A stretch of DNA of 16,403 nt, taken from contig JBMNOE010000037.1 of NCBI GenBank assembly GCA_050942895.1, positions 1-16,403 on the forward strand. Direction: 5' to 3'. Every line of letters begins with the position of its first letter. Position 1 is the first letter of the stretch. The notes beneath the pieces were generated by a model that did not search any database, was not told where the DNA came from, and worked only from the letters and a program-made list of their open reading frames with translations. The DNA comes from JBNRMR01 sp050942895. Lineage in GTDB: Bacteria; Bacillota; Clostridia; Christensenellales; UBA1750. The position numbers were made by a program, and so were the translations under genes. Of the stretch, positions 1 through 7,552 are shown piece after piece.

Positions 1-20
1 AGGAGGCAAAAGAGAGAGAA

Positions 21-1232
21 ATGGCAAAAGCGAAATTTGAGCGCAATAAGCCGCATGTAAACATCGGAACGATCGGCCACGTTGACCATGGCAAGACGAC
101 GCTGACGGCGGCTATCACGATGGTATTGTCAAAGAGGGGCGGCGCGCAGGTCATGAAATATGACGAGATCGACAAGGCTCCTGAAGAGAAGGCAAGAGGA
201 ATCACGATTAACACCTCGCACGTTGAATATCAGACGGAGACAAGGCACTACGCCCACGTTGACTGCCCCGGCCACGCTGACTATGTTAAGAACATGATCA
301 CCGGTGCGGCTCAGATGGACGGCGCGATTTTGGTTTGCTCGGCGGCGGACGGCCCGATGCCCCAGACCAGAGAGCACATTCTTCTTGCCCGTCAGGTTGG
401 CGTGCCTTACATCGTCGTATTTTTGAACAAGTGCGACATGGTTGACGACGAGGAGCTTTTGGAGCTGGTAGAAATGGAAGTACGCGAGATGCTTTCCAGC
501 TACAATTTCCCCGGCGACGACATCCCCTTCATCCGCGGCTCCGCGCTTGAGGCGATGGAAGCCGTGACCAGCGGAGCAGACGTTGAAAGCGACCCCCGCT
601 GCAAGAGCATATTCGAGCTGATGGACGCTGTGGACGAATACATTCCCACTCCTGAGCGCGCAGTTGACAGGCCCTTCCTGATGCCTGTAGAGGACGTGTT
701 CTCGATCACCGGCCGCGGCACAGTGGCCACGGGCAGGGTTGAGCGCGGTGTTGTGAAGATCTCCGATCAGGTTGAGATCGTCGGTCTTACGGACGAAAGC
801 CGCACGACGGTTGTAACGGGCGTAGAGATGTTCCGCAAGCTTCTTGACCAGGCTCAGGCGGGCGATAACGTAGGTCTTTTGCTCAGAGGCGTGCAGCGGA
901 CGGACATAGAGCGCGGCCAGGTACTGGCGAAGCCGGGATCTATCAAGCCCCACACCCACTTCAACGGAGAAGTATACGTGCTGACGAAGGAAGAAGGCGG
1001 CCGCCACACCCCGTTCTTCAACGGCTATCGTCCCCAGTTCTACTTCCGCACAACTGACGTGACCGGCAACATCCAGCTCCCTGAAGGCGTTGAGATGGTA
1101 ATGCCCGGCGATAACGTTCAGATGGAGATCAATCTGATCACTCCGATAGCGATCGAAGAAGGCCTTCGCTTCGCAATCCGCGAGGGCGGCAGGACAGTCG
1201 GCGCAGGCGTTGTCGCCAGCGTTGTCGTCTAA
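21..1232 (+). CDS. tuf: Translation elongation factor EF-Tu
   Basis: EF-Tu is the GTPase that delivers aminoacyl-tRNA to the ribosomal A site in the cytoplasm. The 403-residue product has the full family length. The G1 P-loop GHVDHGKT is at residues 19-26, the switch I segment ARGITI near 58-63, G3 DCPGH at 81-85 and G4 NKCD at 136-139. Domains 2 and 3 follow and end in the typical VGAGVVA tail. An AGGAGG lies 14 bases before the ATG, which is rather far, but a purine-rich AGAGAGAGAA run fills the gap. It is the first gene of an uninterrupted plus-strand series leading to rplA. Its promoter, and fusA if present, would lie upstream of the window. The gene looks intact. Confidence 0.99.
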   Translation: MAKAKFERNKPHVNIGTIGHVDHGKTTLTAAITMVLSKRGGAQVMKYDEIDKAPEEKARGITINTSHVEYQTETRHYAHVDCPGHADYVKNMITGAAQMDGAILVCSAADGPMPQTREHILLARQVGVPYIVVFLNKCDMVDDEELLELVEMEVREMLSSYNFPGDDIPFIRGSALEAMEAVTSGADVESDPRCKSIFELMDAVDEYIPTPERAVDRPFLMPVEDVFSITGRGTVATGRVERGVVKISDQVEIVGLTDESRTTVVTGVEMFRKLLDQAQAGDNVGLLLRGVQRTDIERGQVLAKPGSIKPHTHFNGEVYVLTKEEGGRHTPFFNGYRPQFYFRTTDVTGNIQLPEGVEMVMPGDNVQMEINLITPIAIEEGLRFAIREGGRTVGAGVVASVVV

Positions 1233-1263
1233 ATCGTTAACTTTTAAAATTTCGGACTGCTTT

Positions 1264-1297
1264 CGCCGGCTGAGGGTCTCGCAGCTTTTGGCCGGCG
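1264..1297 (+). promoter_or_regulatory. Stable hairpin between tuf and rpmG
   Basis: CGCCGGC (1264-1270) pairs perfectly with GCCGGCG (1291-1297) around a 20-base loop. No T run follows, so a full intrinsic terminator is not supported. It may stabilise the 3' end of tuf mRNA or partly attenuate transcription into the low-copy rpmG-secE-nusG genes. The role is inference; the inverted repeat is directly visible. Confidence 0.4.
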
Positions 1298-1327
1298 GGT
1301 GTGGCCGCATCAATGGAGGTGCACATA

Positions 1328-1477
1328 ATGCGCGTTAAGGTGACCCTTGCATGCCAGGACTGCAAGCAGCGCAACTACAACACCATGAAGAACCGCAAGA
1401 ACAAGCCCGACCGTATAGAGTTCAGCAAATATTGCCGCTTTTGCAAGAAACACACAGCCCACAGAGAAACACGTTAG
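1328..1477 (+). CDS. rpmG: 50S ribosomal protein L33
   Basis: L33 is a small zinc-binding protein of the large ribosomal subunit. The 49-residue product begins MRVKVTLACQDC and carries two CxxC pairs, C9/C12 and C36/C39, which marks the zinc-binding form of the family. GGAGGT sits 7 bases before the ATG. The gene lies directly upstream of secE with a 10-base gap, the usual arrangement rpmG-secE-nusG in Bacillota. Length and Cys spacing match the family and no lesion is seen. Confidence 0.96.
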   Translation: MRVKVTLACQDCKQRNYNTMKNRKNKPDRIEFSKYCRFCKKHTAHRETR

Positions 1478-1487
1478 GCGGTGCGAT

Positions 1488-1763
1488 ATGGCAGATATTA
1501 AAAAAAAGCAAGACAGCGAAGCAAAGGTGAAGGATTCAAAGAGCAATAAGAAGGACGTTAAGAAGACCAAAAAGCCGAGAAAATCGCCTATAGCCTTCGT
1601 GAAGGAAGTTATAGCCGAGCTGAAAAAGGTGACATGGCCCACCAGGAAAGAGATAGGCTCTTATAGTCTGGTGGTAGTGGTATTCATCACAGTCATGGCG
1701 GTTGTTCTTTTTGCGCTTGACTCTGTGTTCGGACGACTTCTTGACCTCATACTGTCACTTTAG
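1488..1763 (+). CDS. secE: Preprotein translocase subunit SecE
   Basis: SecE is the small clamp subunit of the SecYEG channel in the cytoplasmic membrane. The 91-residue protein has a lysine-rich, probably disordered N-terminus (about residues 1-33), then the amphipathic conserved segment with the VTWPTRKE motif around residues 48-55, then one hydrophobic membrane span (about 58-80). This is the single-span form usual outside proteobacteria. The ATG lies 10 bases after the rpmG stop with a weak AGGCGGTG as ribosome binding site, suggesting translation coupled to rpmG. nusG follows after 56 bases. Confidence 0.95.
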   Translation: MADIKKKQDSEAKVKDSKSNKKDVKKTKKPRKSPIAFVKEVIAELKKVTWPTRKEIGSYSLVVVVFITVMAVVLFALDSVFGRLLDLILSL

Positions 1764-1819
1764 GAAATTGGTAATTAAAGATGCACTTCGCGACAGATTA
1801 GGGAGAGGAGAAAGCGAAC

Positions 1820-2353
1820 ATGTCCGATCATATCGGCGAGGCGGCATGGTATGTGGTTCATACCTACTCCGGCTATGAAAACAAGGTCAAAGCGAACCTT
1901 GAAAAAACAGTTGAAAACCGCAATATGCAGGACGTTATCCTTGAGGTAAAGGTTCCCGTGGAGGATGTCGTCGAGGTGAAGAAGGACGGCAAAAAGCATA
2001 TCGTCCAAAAAAAGATATTCCCCGGCTATGTCATGGTGAAAATGGTGATGACCAACCAGGCATGGTATGTGGTGAGGAATACCCGTGGGGTGACGGGCTT
2101 TGTTGGCCCCGAGTCCAAACCGATTCCCCTCACAGAGGCGGAGATCGACAACATGGGCGTCACCGGCGCACCGCAGCTTCGTTACGGCTTTGAGGTGGGC
2201 GATATGGTGATGATTACCGACGGGCCCATGGAAAACTTCAACGGCGTAATATTGGAGCTGGACTACGGCAGCCAGAAGGCGGCTGTGGAGGTCTCGATGT
2301 TCGGCAGGGAAATACGGGTGGAGATGGAGTTCAGCCAGGTCTCAAAGCTGTAA
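1820..2353 (+). CDS. nusG: Transcription termination/antitermination protein NusG
   Basis: NusG binds RNA polymerase and couples it to the ribosome or to termination factors. The 177-residue product has the N-terminal NGN domain (about residues 8-110: AWYVVHTYSGYE at the start, FPGYV and WYVVRNT-GV-GFVG further on) and a C-terminal KOW domain from about residue 124 (FEVGDMVMITDGPM, then the NGVI loop). Length is normal for the family. GGGAGAGGAG stands upstream of the ATG. It is located between secE and rplK as in most Bacillota. Confidence 0.97.
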   Translation: MSDHIGEAAWYVVHTYSGYENKVKANLEKTVENRNMQDVILEVKVPVEDVVEVKKDGKKHIVQKKIFPGYVMVKMVMTNQAWYVVRNTRGVTGFVGPESKPIPLTEAEIDNMGVTGAPQLRYGFEVGDMVMITDGPMENFNGVILELDYGSQKAAVEVSMFGREIRVEMEFSQVSKL

Positions 2354-2410
2354 ACGCCCGTTTTGGTGCGCCTGCTAATAAGGAAAGGCCCCAAAAAACA
2401 TTTGAGAAAA

Positions 2411-2489
2411 AACCAGTGGGGGCAGCACTCCGCTGCAAACACCACGCACGCTTCGGTGTTTTTGCTGCTTGCATTTAATAATCATGCAA
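2411..2489 (+). promoter_or_regulatory. Structured leader upstream of rplK
   Basis: The 187-base nusG-rplK gap holds several inverted repeats. GTGG (2416-2419) can pair with CCAC (2442-2445) enclosing GCAGC (2422-2426)/GCTGC (2432-2436). Overlapping this, AAACACC (2437-2443) pairs with GGTGTTT (2455-2461), followed by a short T-rich stretch, and TTGCAT (2469-2474) pairs with ATGCAA (2484-2489). A second GCTGC (2464-2468) offers an alternative partner for GCAGC. A small G-rich hairpin of the form GTGGG...CCAC before rplK is common in Bacillota, so this is a reasonable candidate for an L11/L1 operon control element. The function is inferred. Confidence 0.4.
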
Positions 2490-2540
2490 AACAGTGAAAA
2501 CAGTGAAAATCCGAGGCGACAAAACAGGAGGTAAAAGATT

Positions 2541-2966
2541 ATGGCAAAAAAGATAACCGGCATCGTGAAGCTGCAGGTTGTAGCCGGCAAGGCGACTCCC
2601 CAGCCGCCAATCGGCCCGGCTCTTGCTCAGCATGGGATAAACATTCCCGGCTTCTGCAAGGAGTTTAACGAACGCACACAGAAGGAAGCAGGCCTCATTC
2701 TGCCCGTGGTCATTACGGTCTATCAGGATCGTTCCTTCACATTCATCACCAAGACCCCGCCCGTGCCGGTTCTGATAAAGAAGACCCTCGGCATTGCAAG
2801 CGGCAGCGGTGTTCCCAACAAGGAAAAGGTTGCGACTTTGACCAAGGAACAGGTTCGCGCCATAGCCGAACAGAAGATGCCCGATCTTACTGCGGCAAGC
2901 ATTGAAAGCGCCATGAGCATGGTAAAGGGCACTGCCCGCTCAATGGGCGTTTTGGTAGAGGAATAG
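2541..2966 (+). CDS. rplK: 50S ribosomal protein L11
   Basis: L11 forms the base of the ribosomal GTPase-associated stalk with 23S rRNA. The 141-residue protein has the family length. The N-terminal domain includes the proline-rich PQPPIGPALAQHGINI segment around residues 21-36, and the C-terminal rRNA-binding domain includes SGSGVPNKEKVATLT around residues 87-102. AGGAGGT lies 9 bases before the ATG. It is followed after 13 bases by rplA, as in the standard L11 operon. Confidence 0.98.
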   Translation: MAKKITGIVKLQVVAGKATPQPPIGPALAQHGINIPGFCKEFNERTQKEAGLILPVVITVYQDRSFTFITKTPPVPVLIKKTLGIASGSGVPNKEKVATLTKEQVRAIAEQKMPDLTAASIESAMSMVKGTARSMGVLVEE

Positions 2967-2979
2967 GAGGTCACAGGAG

Positions 2980-3672
2980 ATGAAGCACGGCAAGAAATAT
3001 CTGGAGTCGAAAAAGCTTATAGACTCCGCAAAAGCGTATGACATAGACGAGGCTTTGGATCTGGTCATCAAGACCGCTAAGGCGAAGTTTGACGAAACAA
3101 TAGAGCTTTCTCTGCGCCTGGGCATTGACCCCCGCCACGCTGATCAGCAGGTCAGGGGCACTGTGGTTCTTCCCCACGGAACAGGCAAGGTTGTCCGCGT
3201 GTTGGCCATTGCCAAGGGCGACAAGGCCCGCGAGGCTGAGGCTGCCGGCGCTGATTTTGTCGGCGCCGAGGAGATGATCGCAAAGATCCAGCAGGAAAAC
3301 TGGTTCGATTATGATGTGATCGTCGCCACCCCGGACATGATGGGCGCCATAGGCCGGCTGGGCCGCGTGCTGGGACCTAAGGGACTCATGCCCAATCCTC
3401 GCTCCGGGACAGTCACCATGGACCTTGAAAAGGCCATAGCCGACATCAAGGCCGGTAAGGTTGAGTATCGAGTGGACCGCACAGCCATCGCTCACGTTCC
3501 CATTGGGAAGGCCAGCTTTGGCGTTGAAAAGCTTTCGGAGAACATGCGGGTTTTGATGGACGCTGTTGTCAAGGCGAAGCCGGCGGCGGCAAAGGGCACC
3601 TACTTGCGCTCCGTGGTCGTTTCGGCGACTATGGGCCCTGGCATCAAGCTCAACACCGCCAGATTCAGCTGA
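2980..3672 (+). CDS. rplA: 50S ribosomal protein L1
   Basis: L1 binds 23S rRNA at the E-site stalk and, in many bacteria, represses its own operon by binding the mRNA leader. The 230-residue product has the full family length. Visible landmarks are the N-terminal KKYLESKKLID, the central GTGKVVRVLA, the interdomain GRLGRVLGPKGLMPNP segment around residues 126-141 and the C-terminal GTYLRSVVVSATMGPGI. The overlapping AGGAGG and AGGAG motifs just before the ATG give a strong ribosome binding site. The gene ends with TGATAA, which shows TGA is read as stop here. Unusually, rplJ does not follow. Confidence 0.98.
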   Translation: MKHGKKYLESKKLIDSAKAYDIDEALDLVIKTAKAKFDETIELSLRLGIDPRHADQQVRGTVVLPHGTGKVVRVLAIAKGDKAREAEAAGADFVGAEEMIAKIQQENWFDYDVIVATPDMMGAIGRLGRVLGPKGLMPNPRSGTVTMDLEKAIADIKAGKVEYRVDRTAIAHVPIGKASFGVEKLSENMRVLMDAVVKAKPAAAKGTYLRSVVVSATMGPGIKLNTARFS

Positions 3673-3692
3673 TAAAATAAATAACTGCTTAT

Positions 3693-3716
3693 AGCCGCTC
3701 CTTTTTTGGGGCGGCT
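3693..3716 (+). terminator. GC-rich hairpin after rplA, possible terminator
   Basis: AGCCGCTCC (3693-3701) pairs with GGGGCGGCT (3708-3716), with one G-T pair, around a loop made entirely of T (3702-3707). It lies 21 bases after the rplA stop, where an end of the L11 operon transcript would be expected. There is no U tract after the stem, so it is not a textbook intrinsic terminator. Confidence 0.5.
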
Positions 3717-3790
3717 TATACGCTTAAAAACCAAAAAAAGTTCAAAAGAGTATAAAGCAAGAAAAAATCGATAGAAAATTTAATATGCTG

Positions 3791-3819
3791 TTGACTTTTT
3801 TGATGCATGATGGTATATT
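3791..3819 (+). promoter_or_regulatory. Promoter of tRNA-Leu
   Basis: TTGACT (3791-3796) and TATATT (3814-3819) are separated by exactly 17 bases, close to the sigma-A consensus. Transcription should start near 3826, about 24 bases before the mature tRNA. This separates the tRNA from the ribosomal-protein operon. Confidence 0.85.
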
Positions 3820-3849
3820 ATTTTAGCGGCCTTATGGGGCGGCGATTTC

Positions 3850-3936
3850 GCGAGAATGGCGGAATTGGCAGACGCGCACGGTTCAGGTCCGTGTGAAAGC
3901 AATTTCATGCAGGTTCAAGTCCTGTTTCTCGCACCA
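3850..3936 (+). tRNA. tRNA-Leu (anticodon CAG)
   Basis: This is a class II tRNA with encoded CCA. The acceptor stem GCGAGAA (3850-3856) pairs with TTCTCGC (3926-3932), followed by discriminator A and CCA (3934-3936). The anticodon stem CACGG/CCGTG surrounds loop TTCAGGT with anticodon CAG at 3884-3886, which reads CUG codons. A long variable arm TGAAA-GCAA-TTTCA and the T loop TTCAAGT are present. It has its own promoter and terminator and looks functional. Confidence 0.97.
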
Positions 3937-3939
3937 AAT

Positions 3940-3985
3940 AACCCACCATCAATTGATAAACTATCGTTGACGGTGGGTTTATTTT
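3940..3985 (+). terminator. Intrinsic terminator of tRNA-Leu
   Basis: AACCCACC pairs with GGTGGGTT, and the stem can be extended by TCAA/TTGA past one A-C mismatch. The tract TTTATTTTA follows the stem. It starts only a few bases after the CCA end, as expected for a monocistronic tRNA gene. Confidence 0.85.
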
Positions 3986-4034
3986 ACATTAGAATGGTAT
4001 AGAAGAATATTTATATTATGCGGGGTAAACATTC

Positions 4035-4871
4035 ATGAATGTTTTGATAAGAAACATAAATTTACAAACAGACATACAAGGCATACGAGAGGCACATGGT
4101 AGCGACGAACATTGGGGTTCAGATAAAGCGTGTTTTATGTCTAGTAAAACCAGTTTAGAGAACGGATTTTTTATTCAAGTAGCGGTATGCGATAAAAGGG
4201 TTGTATGACACGCAGAGTGGGTTATATCTGATGAACCCGATTGCCGATTTCTTTATCTCGGAATGTTGCAAATACATGAGAGCTACCAAAAAAGAGGCAT
4301 TGGTACAATGTTGATAGAGTCGGGAGCAAAGTATGCGAAAGATAATAACTGCGCTTTTTTAAGAACCATGCCGAACACAGAGAGCGGTGCGATATTTTTC
4401 TATCAAAAATGTGGTTTTACTCAAACCAAAAACAGTAACAGCACATTGAAGTTAAAAACAACAGATGCTCCTATACAAAACGCCGTTTGCATTGATAAAG
4501 TTCCTTTCGTTACAGTTAAAAAGATGCCATTTTTTGTGGGTTTATATCAACACGCTTCGGCTCACATGTGGAAAGTTTACAACGCACAACATGAATGCGA
4601 TGATAGAAAAGTATCGTCTTTTGCTATTGGCGAATCCTACATAAATATTGGCGCGTTTGAACCAACCGAACGAGCGTCCGTTACTTGCTGGTGTAAGCAA
4701 ATTACTCCTACGTTAATAAATGAAATATTAGCTGTAGGCGGCAGTTTGGGTTATAAATTTTTGACTTTTTGTGTTTTGTGTGAAAACGTACCTTGTTTTG
4801 ATGCCTTTGATTATGAAATGTCGGAAGAACACGATGTTTTTATGGAGCGATTTATAATTACAACCCCGTAG
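4035..4871 (+). pseudogene. Tandem GNAT N-acetyltransferase with in-frame TGA
   Basis: Read straight through, this frame gives 278 codons of a GNAT-fold acyl-CoA N-acetyltransferase. The acetyl-CoA P-loop QKRGIGTML and the downstream FFYQKCGF strand-helix pattern identify the first domain. The second half (from about residue 160) ends in a similar GYKFLTF...FDYE pattern and is probably a second, degenerate GNAT domain. Codon 58 is TGA (4206-4208) in the segment KRVV-stop-HAEWV. Family members usually have Gly at this strand turn, so a GGA to TGA change is the simplest explanation. A shorter product starting at 4263 would lack the first strands of the fold. Base composition is AT-rich compared with the ribosomal genes, suggesting foreign origin. 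The substrate is unknown. Confidence 0.75.
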
Positions 4872-5002
4872 TATAAGCATTAATAAAACAAACCCCAATC
4901 ATTTGCCGAGCGCCTGATATGGTGTGCAAGAATTGAAATCGTTAGAAATTGCGCCTCCTAAAAATTGGGCGTGGTGCATTTTATCAACAGGTAGTACCTT
5001 TG

Positions 5003-5042
5003 CCAAAAATAAAAGCCTGTAGATAAGTAAGTCTGCAGGCTT
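5003..5042 (-). terminator. Terminator downstream of the integrase remnant
   Basis: On the minus strand AAGCCTGCAGA pairs with TCTACAGGCTT (plus positions 5013-5023 and 5032-5042, one G-T pair), and the stem is followed by TTATTTTTGG. It lies just after the minus-strand integrase stop codon and is a well-formed intrinsic terminator for that unit. On the plus strand the stem is followed only by TCTTGTTT, so it may act weakly in that direction for the GNAT gene. Confidence 0.75.
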
Positions 5043-5064
5043 CTTGTTTGCGTATGTTTACTAT

Positions 5065-6114
5065 TTAAATATCGCTGGCAACGGTTTGGCAACCGATTTT
5101 TTGTCGCAAAGCTGTGATGAAAACATCCATCTCTTTAGCGTCACGGGCGCTCTCTTCTTTGTCCAAATGAACATAGGTTTCCAGCATCACCTGGGCGCTT
5201 TGCTTCATCCATTCATTGGCCTGCTCCACCGATATACCCGCACTGCGAAGCAGCGATGCATTATTGTGTCGGAAGCAGTGGGCGTAAGGATGGAGATATT
5301 ATACGACTTAGCTTCCGAATCCTCTTTGCGTGGGCGATATTTGCGGTTTATAGGTTTTTCTTCCTTGTGTTTGATGGTGTTATCCGCATCATAAAGGGCT
5401 TTTGCAATTCGCTTCCACTTGCGCGTGTAGGAGCGCAAAGACAGCTCCCTTTTAGACTGGCTGCCTTTAAACACCAGACTAGTGCCCGGCGTGCTAGGAG
5501 GATAGATAAAGCGGCTTCGGCATGAGGATATGCCGCTTGTGGTCGTCATAGTCCGGCGGGGCATCCCTGTGTAGTAGATCATGAGCAGCAGTCCGTCGTC
5601 GTGGTTTTCGAATACCTTAAACTCGGCAGTTTCCTCTTTTGTCAGCCTGCGCCGTCCTTTGGATCGCTTTGCCCGCGGAAATTCGAGGATAACGGTCGTA
5701 TCATATTCGATTATGCGGTCTGCATAAGCCTGCCTGAAAAATCATGCGCACAACCATGCGGCATTTTGCAATATGGATGGCTTTTGCTCTTGCCTTTTTG
5801 GCTGTCCAGCCGCGGCCGGATTTTCTGCGCGGTGATAGACCGCATATAACGGTGGCCGAATATCGGCACAATATGCTTGTTTATTATAGCTTCATAGTTT
5901 GGCCGGGATGCATACGAAAGGGTTTCCTTCTTAACCGCGTACCAACCTGCAACAAAGTTATAGAAGGTGAGCGTTCCGCTGTCCATCAGTCCGTTGGCGT
6001 AGCGACTTAAGATCGCCCTTCAAGCCTTGGACTTCCATGTTGTTTTTTCGGATATCCATCAGGATATTTGTCCGACTTGACTTTTGCGCGGCGCTTGTCC
6101 GCTTTGTCTTTCAT
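5065..6114 (-). pseudogene. Phage-type tyrosine integrase, multiply frameshifted
   Basis: Tyrosine recombinases integrate and excise phage or conjugative elements. The C-terminal part reads cleanly on the minus strand (about 5279 down to 5065) and contains PYAHCFRHNNASLLRSAG with the HxxRH box, then METYVHLD-like LETYVHLDKEE with the nucleophilic Tyr. Upstream pieces lie in other frames: the catalytic-domain start LLLMIYYTGM, the middle KRELSLRSYTRKWKRIAK, and the SAM-like core-binding domain FYNFVAGWYAVKKETLSYAS with INKHIVPIFGHRYM. A likely start MKDKADKRRAKVK is at 6114. At least four frame breaks separate these parts, so no functional enzyme is made. Its position at the edge of the phage remnants, pointing outward, is typical of an integrase next to an attachment site. 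Confidence 0.85.
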
Positions 6115-6137
6115 TGTTGAGTTCCGTCAGCACAGTA

Positions 6138-6349
6138 TTATTTAGTAAGTTTCTTGATTAGATCAGACAGCCCAAAGGAAGTTCGCTTATATACTGCATT
6201 ATAATTGGCCTTCTTTGGTTCTTTAATAAGACCCATGCCTTTCGTGCCGTAGAAGGGAATGACTGCTGATTTCGCCTTGCGCTTTAGCGCGCCTGCCATC
6301 CTGGCCAAAAGGATTTTTTCAGCGATGGCTTTCGGAATCCGATTTTCAT
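6138..6349 (-). pseudogene. Small phage-associated protein, frameshifted
   Basis: The ATG at 6349 is preceded by AGGAGG that overlaps the stop of the upstream lipoprotein gene. It reads MKIGFRKPSLKK and then goes out of frame in a run of six A. Adding one A joins it to a frame reading ALKRKAKSAVIPFYGTKGMG, then KKANYNAVYKRTSFGLSDL, ending at 6138. The pattern of a basic N-terminus, IPxYGxKGMG and YNxVYxxT occurs in small uncharacterised proteins near integrases of Bacillota prophages. This family link is from memory of such proteins. An internal ATG at 6299 could give a 53-residue product. The function is unknown. Confidence 0.55.
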
Positions 6350-6358
6350 ATATTCCTC

Positions 6359-6961
6359 CTACCTTATGCAGTTGTTGCAGGGATCGTCCTTGCCGGCGAC
6401 AATGGCTTCACTGAGGGTACCGGAGCGGATGTTGGTAGACCGGGCAAGGGAGCGGCAGCCGGCGGTGCTGTGGTGCGACTTTCCGCCGTCCACCCAATAA
6501 TATGTGGCGCCGGTTCTTTCAGTAGGCGTTGGCGATGGGGTTATAATGATTATCTGCGGCGTGGGCGTGGGCGCGGCCGTAGGAGAGGGAGTTGGGGCCG
6601 CAGTTGGCTTTGGGGTGGCGGTTGCAGTCGGTTTAGGCGTCGCCGATGGCTTTGGCGTGGCGGTCCTTACAGGCGTGGGGGTGGGCAGCCTCTTTTCAAG
6701 CTCGGCTATTTTCTCTTGCAGCTCCGAATCGGAAGAGACTGCCTCCTGCTCCAGTAGCGCGAGAGCGGTGATGTATTCACTCTCTTTGGCGGCGAAATCC
6801 TCCGCCAGCTTTTGCAGGGCTGCATCCTTTTAGGCAACCCCCTGATCGTAACCCTCCTGACGTGCCCCCAGCAGATCATTCGCCGTTATGGCGGGCGCAG
6901 CCGCGCAGGCGCTCAGAAAGACCAAACATAAAACCACCAAGCTTACAACTGCTTTTTTCAT
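6359..6961 (-). pseudogene. Proline/threonine-rich lipoprotein with internal TAA
   Basis: The minus-strand frame runs from ATG at 6961 (GGGAG upstream) to TAG at 6359, 200 codons. It starts with a lipoprotein signal (MKKAVVSLVVL, lipobox LSAC, lipidated Cys19). A coiled-coil-like stretch follows (LQKLAEDF, ELQEKIAELEKR), then a linker of repeated TPKPT/TPTP units (about residues 85-130), and a C-terminal domain with YYWVDGGKSHHSTAGCRSL and a final DDPCNNC. That C-terminal pattern (Tyr/His pair, three Cys) is common in surface proteins of Bacillota. Codon 44 is TAA (6830-6832), so the protein is cut off soon after the lipobox. The apparent plus-strand reading frames here (6470-6833) are shadows of the proline-rich repeat. 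Confidence 0.75.
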
Positions 6962-6979
6962 CCTATACTCCCTCTTTTG

Positions 6980-7411
6980 TCACACGGCATCCAAGTAGTC
7001 GCCGTTTCGGACGCTTCGTTTTTTGCATATGACGCATTTGGCCGATACTTGAGTGGCTGTTATGGGAACACTTTTGCTACAGTGAGGACATGTTCCTTCC
7101 AGCTCCCCTTTAAGCTTGTTAGCTCCCCAGCCTATGAGGCCAATTCCGGAGAACAAGCAAATCAGGCCTATGAAGGGCAAAACTAAAGTCGCTATTCCTG
7201 TGATAGTGAACACTATTCCAAGTAAAACCATAAAAATACCCAAGCCTGTCTGCTTCTCCTTTCTTATAATCACTGTTCTACCGACTTTAGGCGCAGGAGA
7301 GATTGCGGATGCAGTTGTGTCTTCGCCCTGTAGTGGGCAGCCACACGCCGGACATGTTGCAGCTTTGTTTGAAACCTCGCGCCCACATTCCGTGCATTTA
7401 ATCGACGCCAT
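6980..7411 (-). CDS. Double zinc-ribbon membrane protein
   Basis: The 143-residue protein begins MASIKCTECG. The start at 7411 is chosen because GGAGG lies 6 bases upstream, while longer starts read into the ImmA remnant. Cys pairs C6/C9 and C20/C23 form an N-terminal zinc ribbon. A short linker leads to two closely spaced hydrophobic spans (about residues 56-78 and 80-98), and a second ribbon with C108/C111 and C126/C129 closes the protein. Similar zinc-ribbon plus membrane-hairpin proteins occur in phage lysogeny regions, but no biochemical role can be assigned. It is the only gene of the lysogeny module here without a lesion. It probably shares transcription with the lipoprotein gene 18 bases downstream. 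Confidence 0.8.
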   Translation of the reverse strand: MASIKCTECGREVSNKAATCPACGCPLQGEDTTASAISPAPKVGRTVIIRKEKQTGLGIFMVLLGIVFTITGIATLVLPFIGLICLFSGIGLIGWGANKLKGELEGTCPHCSKSVPITATQVSAKCVICKKRSVRNGDYLDAV

Positions 7412-7421
7412 ATTTGCCTCC

Positions 7422-7549
7422 CTATATCTCTCCGCGAGCATCGCGGTAGTAGTGCAGTGCTCTTTGTATGAAATCGAAGGATACGCCAAAGTGTTCTGCC
7501 AGTTCCCATGTGTCGGAAATGCCAACATCAACGGCAGCATTAAGCTTGT
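7422..7549 (-). pseudogene. C-terminal fragment of ImmA/IrrE-type metallopeptidase
   Basis: Minus-strand codons ending in TAG at 7422 read LNAAVDVGISDTWELAEHF and then GVSFDFIQRALHYYRDARGEI. This matches the usual C-terminal helix-turn pattern of ImmA/IrrE (DUF955) peptidases, which cleave phage repressors. The HExxH active-site half is absent, and a stop lies just upstream near 7552. The fragment overlaps none of the zinc-ribbon gene and sits just upstream of its ribosome binding site, consistent with a former operon. The family call rests on a short segment. Confidence 0.5.
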
Positions 7550-7552
7550 CCT

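Noticed and set aside
129..1313. Long minus-strand open frame across tuf (394 codons)
   Set aside because: It is the shadow of the strongly biased EF-Tu codons, has no known motifs and no ribosome binding site, and the opposite strand is unmistakably EF-Tu.
2971..3495. Minus-strand open frame of 174 codons across rplA
   Set aside because: Shadow of the L1 gene; no motif and no start signal.
4206..4208. TGA read as an amino acid (alternative genetic code)
   Set aside because: TGA ends rplA, the epimerase and both toxin genes in the same window, and other broken genes carry TAA and TAG, so decay explains all of them better.
6470..6833. Two plus-strand open frames rich in Gly, Arg and Val
   Set aside because: They are antisense to the TPKPT repeats of the minus-strand lipoprotein, whose signal peptide, lipobox and C-terminal Cys pattern make the minus strand the true one.
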